Source: CAVSRC01 sp963798195
GTDB taxonomy: Bacteria > Pseudomonadota > Alphaproteobacteria > Rhizobiales > Kaistiaceae
DNA length: 64,000 nucleotides
Assembly (NCBI GenBank): GCA_963798195.1
Contig: CAWCSF010000008.1
Span: 124,001 to 188,000 of the forward strand
Reading direction: 5' to 3'
Under the pieces are notes generated by a model. It saw only the letters and a program-made list of their open reading frames with translations, did no database searches and was not told the origin of the DNA. Position numbers and translations under genes: made by a program. This document shows, piece after piece, positions 55,497-64,000 of this stretch (position 1 is the stretch's first letter; every line of letters starts with the position of its first letter).

Positions 55497-55517
55497 TGCC
55501 GGGCGCCCGGCCAATGA

Positions 55518-56588
55518 ATGAAAGCGGATGGCCGGGTGACCTTCGATAAAGACAAGATCCTCCGCACAATCCTGACCCTGTGCATCGCCGCGGCTGGCGG
55601 CAGCGTTCTCGGCCTGCTGAACCTGCCTGCCGGCTGGCTGACCGGGGGCATGATCGCGGTGGCCATCGCCGCACTGGCAAAGGCCCCGGTTCAGATCACG
55701 AACTCGCTGCGCAACGTCGCCTTTGTCGTGATCGGTTCTTTCCTTGGCTCCAGTGTTTCGCCCGAGTTGCTCGCCGACCTGCCGAAGTGGCCCGTCAGCC
55801 TCGCGGTCCTCATGCTTAACCTCGCAGTCTTGCAGTGGGCGGCGCAGACCTTCCTGCACAAGGTCTGTCGCTGGGACCGGCAAACCGCGTTCTTTGCGGC
55901 GATTCCCGGCCTCACCAGCTATGTCATCGCGCTGGCAATGCCAACGCGAGCGGATGTCTCGCGGATCGCCGTGTCGCAGACCATCCGCGTTTTCCTGCTG
56001 GTGGCACTGCTCCCGAAGGCGCTCACGATCGTCGCTACGCCCGCCGGCAACGCAATCTCGGCGGCGGTAACCTCGATTCCCGACATGGTCATCACGCTTG
56101 CCGGCGGCACACTCGGGGGAATCCTGTTCTCGTTCGTGGGCATTCCCGCCGGGCCGCTGCTCGGCGCGCTACTGATCAGCGGCATCCTGCACGGCTTCGG
56201 CATCGTGCAAGGGGGGTTGCCGATGCCCCTGTTAACGGCTGCCTATCTCGTGCTCGGCGCCGTCATCGGGACCCGCTTTGCGGGCACCACGCTGAAGGCG
56301 CTCGGCGCGATGTTCGGGGCCTCGTTCGGGGCCTTCGTGATATCCGTCGGAGTGGCCGCTATCGGGGCATGGATCGCAACCCAACTCACTGGGCTGCCGC
56401 TGAGTCAGATGGTCCTGGCCTTTTCGCCGGGCGGCATCGACGTGATGACGATCATGGCGTTTGCGCTCGGGCTCGACGCCGCCTTCGTCGCCGGGCACCA
56501 GCTCGCACGATTTCTCTTTATTGCGATTTACGCGCCCATTTTCGTCCGCAAGGTGCGGGACGCCAATCCGAACGACGATCGGGCGTAA
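55518..56588 (+). CDS. AbrB family polytopic membrane protein
   Basis: 356 residues, about 9-10 membrane spans arranged as two copies of the AbrB duplication (LCIAAAGGSVLGLLNLPAGW with LTGGMIAVAIAALA, and LAGGTLGGILFSFVGIPAG). This family, once annotated as ammonia monooxygenase, is a putative transporter. The 3' end is 2 bp from the convergent hemA stop. It follows the aminotransferase by 21 bp and is probably in its operon. Confidence 0.88.
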   Translation: MKADGRVTFDKDKILRTILTLCIAAAGGSVLGLLNLPAGWLTGGMIAVAIAALAKAPVQITNSLRNVAFVVIGSFLGSSVSPELLADLPKWPVSLAVLMLNLAVLQWAAQTFLHKVCRWDRQTAFFAAIPGLTSYVIALAMPTRADVSRIAVSQTIRVFLLVALLPKALTIVATPAGNAISAAVTSIPDMVITLAGGTLGGILFSFVGIPAGPLLGALLISGILHGFGIVQGGLPMPLLTAAYLVLGAVIGTRFAGTTLKALGAMFGASFGAFVISVGVAAIGAWIATQLTGLPLSQMVLAFSPGGIDVMTIMAFALGLDAAFVAGHQLARFLFIAIYAPIFVRKVRDANPNDDRA

Positions 56589-56590
56589 GG

Positions 56591-57880
56591 CTAGCCGCCC
56601 GCGGGCGGAAATACGCCAACCCGCGCATTGCCACCGACCGCGGCCTGGCGCGGCGCCGGTTCTTCCTGGCCATCGAAACGGGGCAGGCCGAGCCTCTCCC
56701 ACACGTCCGTCAGCGCATTGACGAGTTCGCCTATCAGCTGCTCGTCGTGGAACGGCGTTGGCGTTATGCGCAGCCGCTCCTGACCCCGCGGGACCGTGGG
56801 GTAGTTGATCGGCTGGATATAGATGCCGTGTTCGTGGAGCAGCAGGTCGCTTGCCGCCTTGCAGTGCTCCGCATTGCCGACCATCAGCGGCACGATGTGC
56901 GTTTCCGTCGCCATGACCGGCAGGCCGGCCCGGATGAGCTTCTGCTTGGTCAAGTTGGCAGCGTGCTGATGCGCCGCGCGCTCGGCGGTTGACGACTTCA
57001 GGTGGCGAATGGAGGTCAATGCTGCTGCGGCGATAGCCGGGGGCAGGGCGGTAGTAAAAATGAAGCCAGGGGCGTACGAGCGCACGGCGTCAACAACCGC
57101 GCGGCTAGCGGTGATGTATCCACCGAGGGTGCCGAATGCCTTGGCGAGCGTTCCCTCGATCACGTCGATTCGGTCCATGACGCCATCGCGCTCGGCGATG
57201 CCACCGCCGCGAGGCCCGTACATGCCGACGGCGTGGACTTCGTCGAGATATGTCATCGCGCCGTACTTCTCGGCCAGGTCGGCGATCTTGCTGATCGGTG
57301 CGATGTCCCCGTCCATTGAATAGACGGATTCAAAAGCGATCAGCTTCGCCCGATTGGGAGCCGTCTCCTTCAGGAGGCTCTCGAGATGGTCGAGATCGTT
57401 GTGTCGGAAAATGAGCTTCTGAGCGCCCGCGCGCCGCACGCCCTCAATCATCGAGGCGTGGTTCAACTCGTCGGAGAAGATGACGCAGTCTGGCAGCAGC
57501 CGAGCGATCGTCGAGATCGCAGCTTCGTTGGAAATGAAACCCGAGGTGAAGACGAGCCCGGCCTCCTTGCCGTGAAGGTCGGCAAGTTCCTGCTCGAGCT
57601 GTACCAATGGGTGATTCGTTCCCGAAATATTGCGCGTTCCACCGGCTCCAACCCCCATGGAACGGACGGCGTTCGTCATGGCCTCGATCACGGCGGGGTT
57701 CTGGCCCATGCCGAGGTAGTCGTTGGAGCACCAGACGACAATTTCACGGCTCCCCGATTCAACTCGCCACAGGGCGCGGGGAAACCGGCCGGCGATCCGT
57801 TCGAGGTCCGCGAAAACGCGATAGCGATTCTCGGCATGGAGCGCCGCAATCGCCTCGGCAAAGATTGATTGATAGTCCAT
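56591..57880 (-). CDS. hemA: 5-aminolevulinate synthase
   Basis: 429 residues. Condenses glycine with succinyl-CoA, the Shemin route to heme used by alphaproteobacteria. MDYQSIFAEAIAALHAENRY is the typical N-terminus, WCSNDYLGMGQNPAVIEAM and GTRNISGTNHPLVQLEQELA are family blocks, and the PLP lysine is in GTLAKAFGTLGGYI. ATG 57880 is chosen over upstream readings. A C-terminal tail of about 25 residues (EEPAPRQAAVGGNARVGVFP) is lineage-specific. No regulatory box was identified upstream. Confidence 0.95.
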   Translation of the reverse strand: MDYQSIFAEAIAALHAENRYRVFADLERIAGRFPRALWRVESGSREIVVWCSNDYLGMGQNPAVIEAMTNAVRSMGVGAGGTRNISGTNHPLVQLEQELADLHGKEAGLVFTSGFISNEAAISTIARLLPDCVIFSDELNHASMIEGVRRAGAQKLIFRHNDLDHLESLLKETAPNRAKLIAFESVYSMDGDIAPISKIADLAEKYGAMTYLDEVHAVGMYGPRGGGIAERDGVMDRIDVIEGTLAKAFGTLGGYITASRAVVDAVRSYAPGFIFTTALPPAIAAAALTSIRHLKSSTAERAAHQHAANLTKQKLIRAGLPVMATETHIVPLMVGNAEHCKAASDLLLHEHGIYIQPINYPTVPRGQERLRITPTPFHDEQLIGELVNALTDVWERLGLPRFDGQEEPAPRQAAVGGNARVGVFPPAGG

Positions 57881-58120
57881 CCAGGCGGCCTTGTTCCTTA
57901 GAACGACGCGAAGGTAGTGGCCGCGAACGGCCAAGTCCACCGGCACTTTGCCGCTGTCTGCCCCAGGCCCCCTTGCGCTGCATCAAATCCATGTGACGCC
58001 AGCGGTTGAGCCCCAAACGACGCTCCCACCGATAGGTTGAAAATACGTTTCGGAAGCCCGAATCCCCGCCAATTTGGGCGGCTTTCAGCGCCACAACGGC
58101 ACCGGGCAGCATGCTGACGA

Positions 58121-58969
58121 CTATTTTTCGCTCTCGATGAGACCTTTTACGAAAAGGCGCTGCATCACGATGATCACGATCACAGGGGGCAAAATGGCGA
58201 GGACTGTGGTCACCATCACCAGATTCCAGGGCGTGTCGGCATCGGTGAAGGAGATCATTTTCTTCAATGCGATGACGATGGTGGTCATCTGGTTGTCGTT
58301 GGTGACCAGCAGCGGCCAGAGATACTGCGTCCAGCCGTAGATGAAGAGGATGACGAACAGCGCCGCGATGTTGGTGCGCGAAAGCGGCAGCAGGATGCTC
58401 CAGAAGAAACGCATGGGGCCGGCACCGTCAATTCGCGCCGCCTCAACCAGTTCGCCGGGGATGGTCATGAAGAATTGGCGGAAGAGGAAAGTGGCGGTGG
58501 CAGAGGCCATGAGGGGCAGGGTCAGGCCGGCGTAGGTGTCGATCAGGTGCAGGTCGACCATCACCTTGTAGGTCGGAACGATGCGCACTTCGATCGGCAG
58601 CATCAGCGTGATGAAAATCAGCCAGAAGAACACCATCCGGAGCGGAAACCGGAAGAAGACAATCGCGAAGGCCGACAAGATGGAAATGATGATCTTGCCG
58701 ACAGCGATGGCGACCGCGACGATGGTGGTATTCGTCAGCAGCCGGATGACGCTGACCCCTCCGATCCGGCCCGTGCCGCCGAACAGAGCGTCGCCGTAGT
58801 TCTCGATCAGATGACCGCCCGGCAGCAGGGGAAGCGGCGGCCGCAGGATCTCCGGTATCGTCAGCGTCGAGCCGACGAAGGTGTAGTAGATCGGGAAGGC
58901 GACCAGCAGGATCCCAAGAATCAGGATTGTGTGCGCTACGACGCGGCTGAGGAGGCTGTCGCCGATCAT
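58121..58969 (-). CDS. ugpE: sn-glycerol-3-phosphate ABC transporter permease UgpE
   Basis: 282 residues with six spans. ILILGILLVAFPIYYTFVGS is TM1, and the EAA loop EAARIDGAGPMRFFWSILLP contacts the ATPase. The PLLPGGHLIENY segment after TM1 is characteristic of UgpE. It is the third gene of ugpB-ugpA-ugpE. No ugpC ATPase follows; hemA lies downstream instead. Confidence 0.92.
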   Translation of the reverse strand: MIGDSLLSRVVAHTILILGILLVAFPIYYTFVGSTLTIPEILRPPLPLLPGGHLIENYGDALFGGTGRIGGVSVIRLLTNTTIVAVAIAVGKIIISILSAFAIVFFRFPLRMVFFWLIFITLMLPIEVRIVPTYKVMVDLHLIDTYAGLTLPLMASATATFLFRQFFMTIPGELVEAARIDGAGPMRFFWSILLPLSRTNIAALFVILFIYGWTQYLWPLLVTNDNQMTTIVIALKKMISFTDADTPWNLVMVTTVLAILPPVIVIIVMQRLFVKGLIESEK

Positions 58970-58981
58970 AGCTCGCTGGCC

Positions 58982-59863
58982 TCACGCATAGTGCACACGC
59001 CGCTCGACGTAGCGAAACTGGACGGCGGTCAGGCCGATGACCAGCACCATCAGGATGACCGACTGCGCCGACGAGATGCCGAGTTGCAGGTTCACGAACC
59101 CATCGTTGTAAACCTTGTAGACGAGAGTCTCGGTTGCCTTGACCGGGCCGCCGCCGGTAACGGCGTGGATGATGCCAAACGTGTCGAAGAACGCGTACAC
59201 GGTGTTGATGACGAGCAGGAAGAAGGTCGTCGGCGCGAGCAGAGGAAAGACGATCGAACGAAAGCGTCGCCAGGCCGAAGCGCCGTCGATCGCCGATGCC
59301 TCGATCAGCGACTTCGGGATTGCCTGAAGACCAGCAAGGAAGAACAGGAAATTGTAGCTGATTTGCTTCCACACCGCCGCGCCGACGACGAGGATCATGG
59401 CGTCGGTGCCGTTCAGCAGCGGGTCCCAGGCGATGCCTGCCCGGCGCAGGAGCACCGCCAGCGAGCCGATCGACGGATTGAACAGAAACAGCCACAGCAT
59501 TCCTGCGATAGCCGGCGCCACCGCATAGGGCCAGATCAGCAGCGTCCGGTAAAAGCCGCGCGCCTTGATCACCCGGTCCGCCATCGTTGCCAGTAGCAGC
59601 CCCAGGAATAGCGCCGAAAAGGTTGTCGCAACTGCAAAGATGGCGGTCACGTGAATGGCGTTGACGTAGTTCGGATCGGCCAAAACAGTGCGAAAATTTG
59701 CCAGGCCGACGAACTTGGTGTGCAGCCCGAAAGGGTCCTCGCGCAACAGCGACTGGTAGACGGCCTGGCTTGCCGGCCAGAAGAAAAAGATCATCGTGAT
59801 CGCGATCTGCGGCGCGACCAGGAAGTAGGGCAGGATCTTGTTGGGAAAAAAGACGCGGTTCAC
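58982..59863 (-). CDS. ugpA: sn-glycerol-3-phosphate ABC transporter permease UgpA
   Basis: 293 residues with six spans. NKILPYFLVAPQIAITMIFF is TM1 and EASAIDGASAWRRFRSIVFP the EAA loop. The protein starts MNRVFFPNKILPYFL. It forms the membrane channel with UgpE. A strong hairpin separates it from ugpB, and ugpE begins 12 bp after its stop. Confidence 0.92.
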   Translation of the reverse strand: MNRVFFPNKILPYFLVAPQIAITMIFFFWPASQAVYQSLLREDPFGLHTKFVGLANFRTVLADPNYVNAIHVTAIFAVATTFSALFLGLLLATMADRVIKARGFYRTLLIWPYAVAPAIAGMLWLFLFNPSIGSLAVLLRRAGIAWDPLLNGTDAMILVVGAAVWKQISYNFLFFLAGLQAIPKSLIEASAIDGASAWRRFRSIVFPLLAPTTFFLLVINTVYAFFDTFGIIHAVTGGGPVKATETLVYKVYNDGFVNLQLGISSAQSVILMVLVIGLTAVQFRYVERRVHYA

Positions 59864-59883
59864 ACCGGTTCCGTTCGTTCGAA

Positions 59884-59912
59884 TGGCCCGCCGGGATCAA
59901 TCCGGCGGGCCA
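59884..59912 (-). promoter_or_regulatory. Intercistronic hairpin between ugpB and ugpA
   Basis: TGGCCCGCCGG (59884-59894) and CCGGCGGGCCA (59902-59912) form a perfect 11-bp stem with loop GATCAAT. There is no T run on the coding strand, so it is likelier to stabilise ugpB mRNA or attenuate ugpAE than to end transcription. A like hairpin sits after the TRAP receptor gene. Confidence 0.7.
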
Positions 59913-59954
59913 TCCTAATCGGAAAACGCGAGGCCTATTGCTCGCGGCGACGGC

Positions 59955-61266
59955 CTACTGGCCGAGCGCCTGCTTAATCGCCTCGTTGCCGCGCTTGACG
60001 GCGTTGTCGAGAGCGGTCTGCGCGTCCTGTTTGCCGGCCAGCATCGCTTCGAACTCCTCGTTCTGGATATCGCGAAGCTGCGGCAGGTTGATTGCGCGAA
60101 CGCCTTTGGAGTTGGCGGTGGGCGGCTTGCCGATCATCTGCAGGATCGGCTGTTCGCGGCCAGGGTTCTGGTCGTAGAAGCCGGACTTCTTGGTGGCCTC
60201 ATAGGCGGCGAACGTGGCCGGCAGGTAGCCCGACTTCTGGTGTAGATAGACCTGCACGTCGGTGCCCGACAGGAAGTTGAAGAACGCAGCGACCGCCTTG
60301 TATTCCTCATCCGTGTGACCGCCCATGACCCAGAGGCTGGCGCCACCGGGGATCGTGTTCTGCGGAGCGCCGTCGCCGGCCGGATCGTAGGGCAGGGCGC
60401 TGGTGCCGTAGTTCATGCCGGACTTCACGACGTCGCCGAGACCACCCGAGGAACTCGGTGAAGAGCCCGCATTCGCCGGCGAGGAATATCTGCTTCGCCT
60501 CCGATGTGCGGCCGCCATACTTGAAGGTGCCGTCCTTGGCGAGGTCGGCGATGTCCTGGAAGTGCTTCACGAACACAGGCGAGTTGAACTTGAGTTCGAT
60601 GTCGGACCCTTCCAGCCCGTTCTCCTTGGTGGCGTATTGCAGGTTGTTCCAGGCGGCGAAGTTCTCGAGATGAATCCAGGTGAGCCAGGTCGAGGTGTAG
60701 CCGCACGCCGCAGCGCCGCTCGACTTGATCTTCCTGGCGGCGTCGAACACCTCCGGCCATGTCTTGGGCGGATTGGCGGGATCGAGGCCGGCTTTCGTCA
60801 GGATGTCCTTGTTGAAATAGAGAATCGGCGACGATGAATTGTAGGGGAACGACAACATGGTGCCGTCGGGCTTCGAGTAGTAGGCAACGATGCCCGGCAG
60901 GTACGCGCTCTTGTCGAACTTGTATCCGCCCTTGTTAAGCACGTCAGCGACCGGCACAACGGCGCCTTCGGCGTTCATCATGACGCCGGTGCCGACGTCG
61001 AACACCTGAAGGATGCTCGGCGGCTGCTTCGCGCGATACGCGGCAATGCCGGCCTGCAGAGTCTCGGGGTAGGTTCCCTTGAACACCGGCAGCACCTTGT
61101 AGTCGCTCTGACTCTCGTTGAATTGCTTGGCGAGCGTCTCGACGACCTCGTTATTGGCGCCAGTCATCGCATGCCACCACTGAATTTCCGTGGCCGCGTT
61201 CGCGACGGTTCCATAGGCGGCGAGCAAGGCCGCCGCTGCGATTGACTTGATCACTGTTCTTCTCAT
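59955..61266 (-). CDS. ugpB: sn-glycerol-3-phosphate ABC transporter substrate-binding protein UgpB, with a +1 frameshift near 60458
   Basis: About 436 residues after correcting the shift. The signal peptide (SIAAAALLAAYGTVANA) precedes ATEIQWWHAMTGANNEVVET. The body has FPYNSSSPILYFNKDI and GYTSTWLTWIHLENFAAWNN. At GLFT the frame breaks and continues SSSGGLGDVVKSGMNYGTSA, then NTIPGGASLWVMGGHTDEEY and ...NAVKRGNEAIKQALGQ, matching UgpB throughout. First gene of the operon. The gene is complete except for one extra base. Confidence 0.88.
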
Positions 61267-61543
61267 TTCCTTTTGCTCCCTCGAACAAATCTGGAGTCGG
61301 TCGCGGAATGGCGACTGCGCCAGCTAGCAGAATCAGGCGACGATGCTGTGACGGAAGCCGGACCGTTCGCCTCCCAACGAAGCCTAGCGTGCGCAGATGC
61401 TATGTCTGCTTTGCTTTGCCGGCAATGGAAAAAAGCCAAATGGCGTCATCGCGCTGCAATATGGAAAGTTCCATCGGTCGCATGACTTCGAAGCCGCGCC
61501 ACCGATGGCGTCGTGGCCCGACGTATTGGCAGGGCGACTCTGG

Positions 61544-62425
61544 CTAGCCGCCTAGTCGCAATACAATTTCCTGCAGCGATCGCGCGTAAGCCGTCGGCCC
61601 GAGATCGTCAGCGAGTTTCGACAGTTCCTCGACGCTGATCCAGCCAGAGGCAAAAGCGATCTCCTCGGGCGATGCAATCAACTGCCGCTGGCGACGCTGC
61701 ACGAGATGAACAAACTCCGCCGCCTCGAGCAATGATGCGTGCGTGCCGGCATCGAACCAGGCGAAGCCGCGTCCAAATTGTTCAACCGCCAGGGCCCCGT
61801 CCGCGGCATAGGCGTTGTTAAGGTCCGTAATCTCGAACTCGCCGCGCGCCGAGCGCACGAGTCTCTTGGCCCTGTCGGGCGCAGATGCGTCGTAGAAGTA
61901 AAGACCGACAACCGCCCAATCGGATTTGGGCGAGGAAGGCTTCTCGATGATCTTTTTCGGCTTCCCGTTCCGATCGAAACTGATGACGCCGTATCGCTGA
62001 GGGTCTTCCACGCGATAGGCAAAGACGGTCGCGCCCTGCTCACGCTCGTTGGCGCGGTGCAGCATATCCGTCAGGCCGTGGCCGTAGATCAGGTTGTCGC
62101 CGAGAACCAGACAGGAAGGACGATCACCAACGAAATCGGCGCCGATCACGAGAGCCTGTGCCAGCCCTTCCGGCCTCGGCTGTGCCGCGTACTCCAACGT
62201 AATGCCCCAATGCGATCCGTCTCCCAGGAGGTGAAGAAACCCGTCGCGATGTTCCGGCGTGGTGATGATGAGGATCTCGCGGATTCCGGCAAGCATAAGC
62301 GTCGAGAGCGGGTAATAGATCATCGGCTTGTCGTAGACCGGCAACAATTGCTTCGACGTCACACGAGTCAGCGGATGAAGCCGCGTGCCAGCCCCTCCTG
62401 CGAGGATGATGCCGCGGCGGTTCAC
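61544..62425 (-). CDS. rfbA: Glucose-1-phosphate thymidylyltransferase
   Basis: 293 residues. Makes dTDP-glucose from glucose-1-phosphate and dTTP, the first step to dTDP-rhamnose. GIILAGGAGTRLHPLTRVTS is the nucleotide-binding loop, LLPVYDKPMIYYPLSTLMLA and LGDNLIYGHGLTDML follow, then KKIIEKP and FEITDLNNAY. The GTG start overlaps the rfbD stop (GTGA). Last of the visible rfb genes. Confidence 0.95.
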   Translation of the reverse strand: MNRRGIILAGGAGTRLHPLTRVTSKQLLPVYDKPMIYYPLSTLMLAGIREILIITTPEHRDGFLHLLGDGSHWGITLEYAAQPRPEGLAQALVIGADFVGDRPSCLVLGDNLIYGHGLTDMLHRANEREQGATVFAYRVEDPQRYGVISFDRNGKPKKIIEKPSSPKSDWAVVGLYFYDASAPDRAKRLVRSARGEFEITDLNNAYAADGALAVEQFGRGFAWFDAGTHASLLEAAEFVHLVQRRQRQLIASPEEIAFASGWISVEELSKLADDLGPTAYARSLQEIVLRLGG

Positions 62426-63291
62426 GGTTGCGCTCCGAACAATTCGCCGACTGAGCGGGCGACGCCGCTCCGCCAATCCGACGCCGGCAGGGAAAATATC
62501 CGCTCGAATTTCGAGGAATCCAGAGCAGCGTACTTCGGTCGTGGGGCGACTCCGACACGATCGACGGTGCGGATCGGGCGGACCCGCACGGACTTCTTCG
62601 TAAAGGAGGTCTGAGCTTCAGCCACTGCGACCGCAAAGTCATGCCGACTGACCGCGCCATTGCCCCCATAGTGAAAGGTGCCCCACGGGATATCGTCCGC
62701 TTGCGTGACCCGTAATATGGCACGGGCGAGATCTACGGTCGCCGCCGGTGAACCATACTGATCGTTGACCACGTGTAACTCGTCGGTTTCCGCGCAAAGT
62801 CTGAGGATCGTCTTGAGGAAGTTCGAACCATACGCACCGAACAGCCACGCGCTCCGCAGGATCACGTGCCTCTCGGCTGCTTGCCGGACAGCATCTTCAC
62901 CCTCCGCCTTGGTCCTGCCGTAGGCATTGATCGGCGAAACCGGGTCATCCTCGGAATACGGGCTGCCTTTCTCGCCGTCGAAAACGTAGTCGGTGGAGAT
63001 GTGGATAAGCGGAATGCCGCGCCGATGGGTGGCCGCGGCGACCGAGGCCGCGCCGCGCACGTTAACGCTCTCCACTCCTGTGGTATCGGCCTCGGCAGCA
63101 TCGACACCGGTGAAGGCAGCTGCGTTGACGACAAACGAGGGTTGGTATGTCATCAGCGCTGCATCAACTGAGGTCACATCACAAATGTCGCCATCAGCGC
63201 GTGACAGCGCTGCGAGCGGGATTCCTTCGCATTTGGCAAGTGCCGACAATTCCTGGCCAAGTTGGCCCCCCCCACCGAACACAACGATCAA
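62422..63291 (-). CDS. rfbD: dTDP-4-dehydrorhamnose reductase
   Basis: 289 residues. Final reduction to dTDP-L-rhamnose. The NADPH-binding glycine loop is VFGGGGQLGQELSALA, STDYVFDGEKGSPYSEDDPV is the family signature, and the catalytic tyrosine-lysine pair lies in NAYGRTKAEGEDAV. TTG start overlapping the rfbB stop (TTGA). C-terminal ...SVGELFGAQP. Confidence 0.93.
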   Translation of the reverse strand: MIVVFGGGGQLGQELSALAKCEGIPLAALSRADGDICDVTSVDAALMTYQPSFVVNAAAFTGVDAAEADTTGVESVNVRGAASVAAATHRRGIPLIHISTDYVFDGEKGSPYSEDDPVSPINAYGRTKAEGEDAVRQAAERHVILRSAWLFGAYGSNFLKTILRLCAETDELHVVNDQYGSPAATVDLARAILRVTQADDIPWGTFHYGGNGAVSRHDFAVAVAEAQTSFTKKSVRVRPIRTVDRVGVAPRPKYAALDSSKFERIFSLPASDWRSGVARSVGELFGAQP

Positions 63292-64000
63292 CGGCCGAGC
63301 CCCAGTCGCCGGCCATCGTACGAGGCGCTGGCGTTCTTCATCCAGTCGCGGTTATCCAGGAACCAGCGGACCGTTTTCTCAAGACCTGTGGCGAATGTTT
63401 CTCGCGGCGCCCAACCGAGTTCGTTTCGTATCTTTGATGCGTCCATTGCGTACCGAAAGTCGTGCCCGGGGCGGTTCTTCACGAAACTGATGCGTTCGTG
63501 ACTCGGTCGTTCCGACGGCGAGAGCGCATCCACTGTCTCGCAGATCATCTTGACCACGTCGATGTTCCTGAGTTCCCACCCGCCGCCGACGTTGTAGGTC
63601 TCGCCGAGTTTCCCGCGCTCGGAGACCAGCACGAGCGCCTCGACATGATCTTCGACGTATAGCCAGTCCCGCACATTCTCGCCGCGCCCGTAGACCGGAA
63701 GCGGTCTGTGCCCGAGACAGTTTGCGATCGTCAACGGGATCAGCTTCTCCGGAAACTGGAACGGCCCGTAGTTGTTCGAGCAGTTCGTCAGCACCACGGG
63801 CAGACCGTAGGTCCGGTACCAGGCACGGACGAGGTGATCGGAAGCCGCCTTCGAGGCCGCATAGGGTGAACTCGGCTTATAGGAAGACTCCTCCGTGAAG
63901 GGTTGCCCGTCCTCGGAATCGATCGCGCCGAAGACCTCATCCGTGGAAATGTGGTGGAAGCGGAAGCGTTCGCGCCGCTGGGCGGGGAGTCCGTTCCAAT
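63288..64000 (-). CDS. rfbB: dTDP-glucose 4,6-dehydratase, 5' part missing (runs off the right edge)
   Basis: C-terminal 237 residues are present. FHHISTDEVFGAIDSEDGQP holds the catalytic Asp-Glu of the family (usually STDEVYG), and PSSPYAASKAASDHLVRAWY contains the YxxxK pair. NNYGPFQFPEKLIPLTIANC and RDWLYVEDHVEALV follow. Forms 4-keto-6-deoxyglucose for rhamnose synthesis. It is upstream of rfbD with TTGA coupling. The N-terminal NAD-binding part lies beyond 64000. Confidence 0.93.
   Translation of the reverse strand, partial: WNGLPAQRRERFRFHHISTDEVFGAIDSEDGQPFTEESSYKPSSPYAASKAASDHLVRAWYRTYGLPVVLTNCSNNYGPFQFPEKLIPLTIANCLGHRPLPVYGRGENVRDWLYVEDHVEALVLVSERGKLGETYNVGGGWELRNIDVVKMICETVDALSPSERPSHERISFVKNRPGHDFRYAMDASKIRNELGWAPRETFATGLEKTVRWFLDNRDWMKNASASYDGRRLGLGR

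Noticed and set aside
57881..58120. Minus-strand open frame between ugpE and hemA beginning MLPGAVVALKAAQIGG
   Set aside because: It runs over the start of hemA in another frame, has no ribosome site and no recognisable domain, so I did not call a gene.

Overview
The window is GC-rich, densely coded DNA from an alphaproteobacterium, most likely of the order Hyphomicrobiales (Rhizobiales). Evidence: a SAM-II riboswitch ahead of metZ, a class I lysyl-tRNA synthetase, 5-aminolevulinate synthase (hemA), a PodJ-like polarity protein, the ligase-associated DNA repair set, and many GTG/TTG starts with 4-bp start-stop overlaps. The stretch looks chromosomal. I see no phage, IS element, CRISPR array or rRNA operon; one tRNA (Gly) is present.

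Layout. 0-1.6 kb: 5' end of metZ under a SAM-II riboswitch with a terminator hairpin, then dCTP deaminase. 1.7-13.5 kb: the ligase-associated DNA damage response set (ATP-dependent ligase, metallo-beta-lactamase exonuclease, Lhr-like helicase, PdeM phosphoesterase), interleaved with a UvrD-type helicase, an MFS carrier, a methyltransferase and small proteins. 13.4-20.9 kb: VOC protein, TIGR02186-TauE/SafE pair, a 1200-residue PodJ-like protein, an S24 regulator coupled to an SNase-fold protein. 20.9-31 kb: lysK, a TerB protein, a solute-binding protein, a processive GT2 enzyme, a TRAP transporter-amidase operon, tRNA-Gly. 31.3-47.3 kb: an accessory-looking signalling and proteolysis region. 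47.3-58 kb: pyrD, DUF952, GT4 glycosyltransferase, proline iminopeptidase, Na+/solute symporter pair, mscL, an aminotransferase, an AbrB-type membrane protein, hemA. 58-61.3 kb: ugpBAE. 61.5-64 kb: dTDP-rhamnose genes rfbB-rfbD-rfbA, cut by the right edge.

The most unusual part is 32-46.8 kb. It holds a TPR-Ser/Thr kinase, a membrane-tethered FHA-trypsin-like protease facing it on the other strand, a giant CRP-type regulator fused to TRAFs-binding, SLOG-like and degenerate cyclase-like modules, two tandem secreted trypsins with an identical five-residue propeptide, an ankyrin-cytochrome c fusion, a secreted nuclease and a secreted metzincin. I infer a phospho-signalling system that controls envelope or extracellular proteolysis; this is not proven. 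A 311-bp direct repeat brackets a DHFR-like gene inside this region.

Caution: six otherwise sound genes (MFS, uvrD-like, exonuclease, Lhr-like, CRP fusion, ugpB) are broken by eight +1 frameshifts. All are in the same direction, and most fall at an ACC-G or CCC-G junction. Insertion-type sequencing error is the simplest explanation, but the pattern is recorded below.
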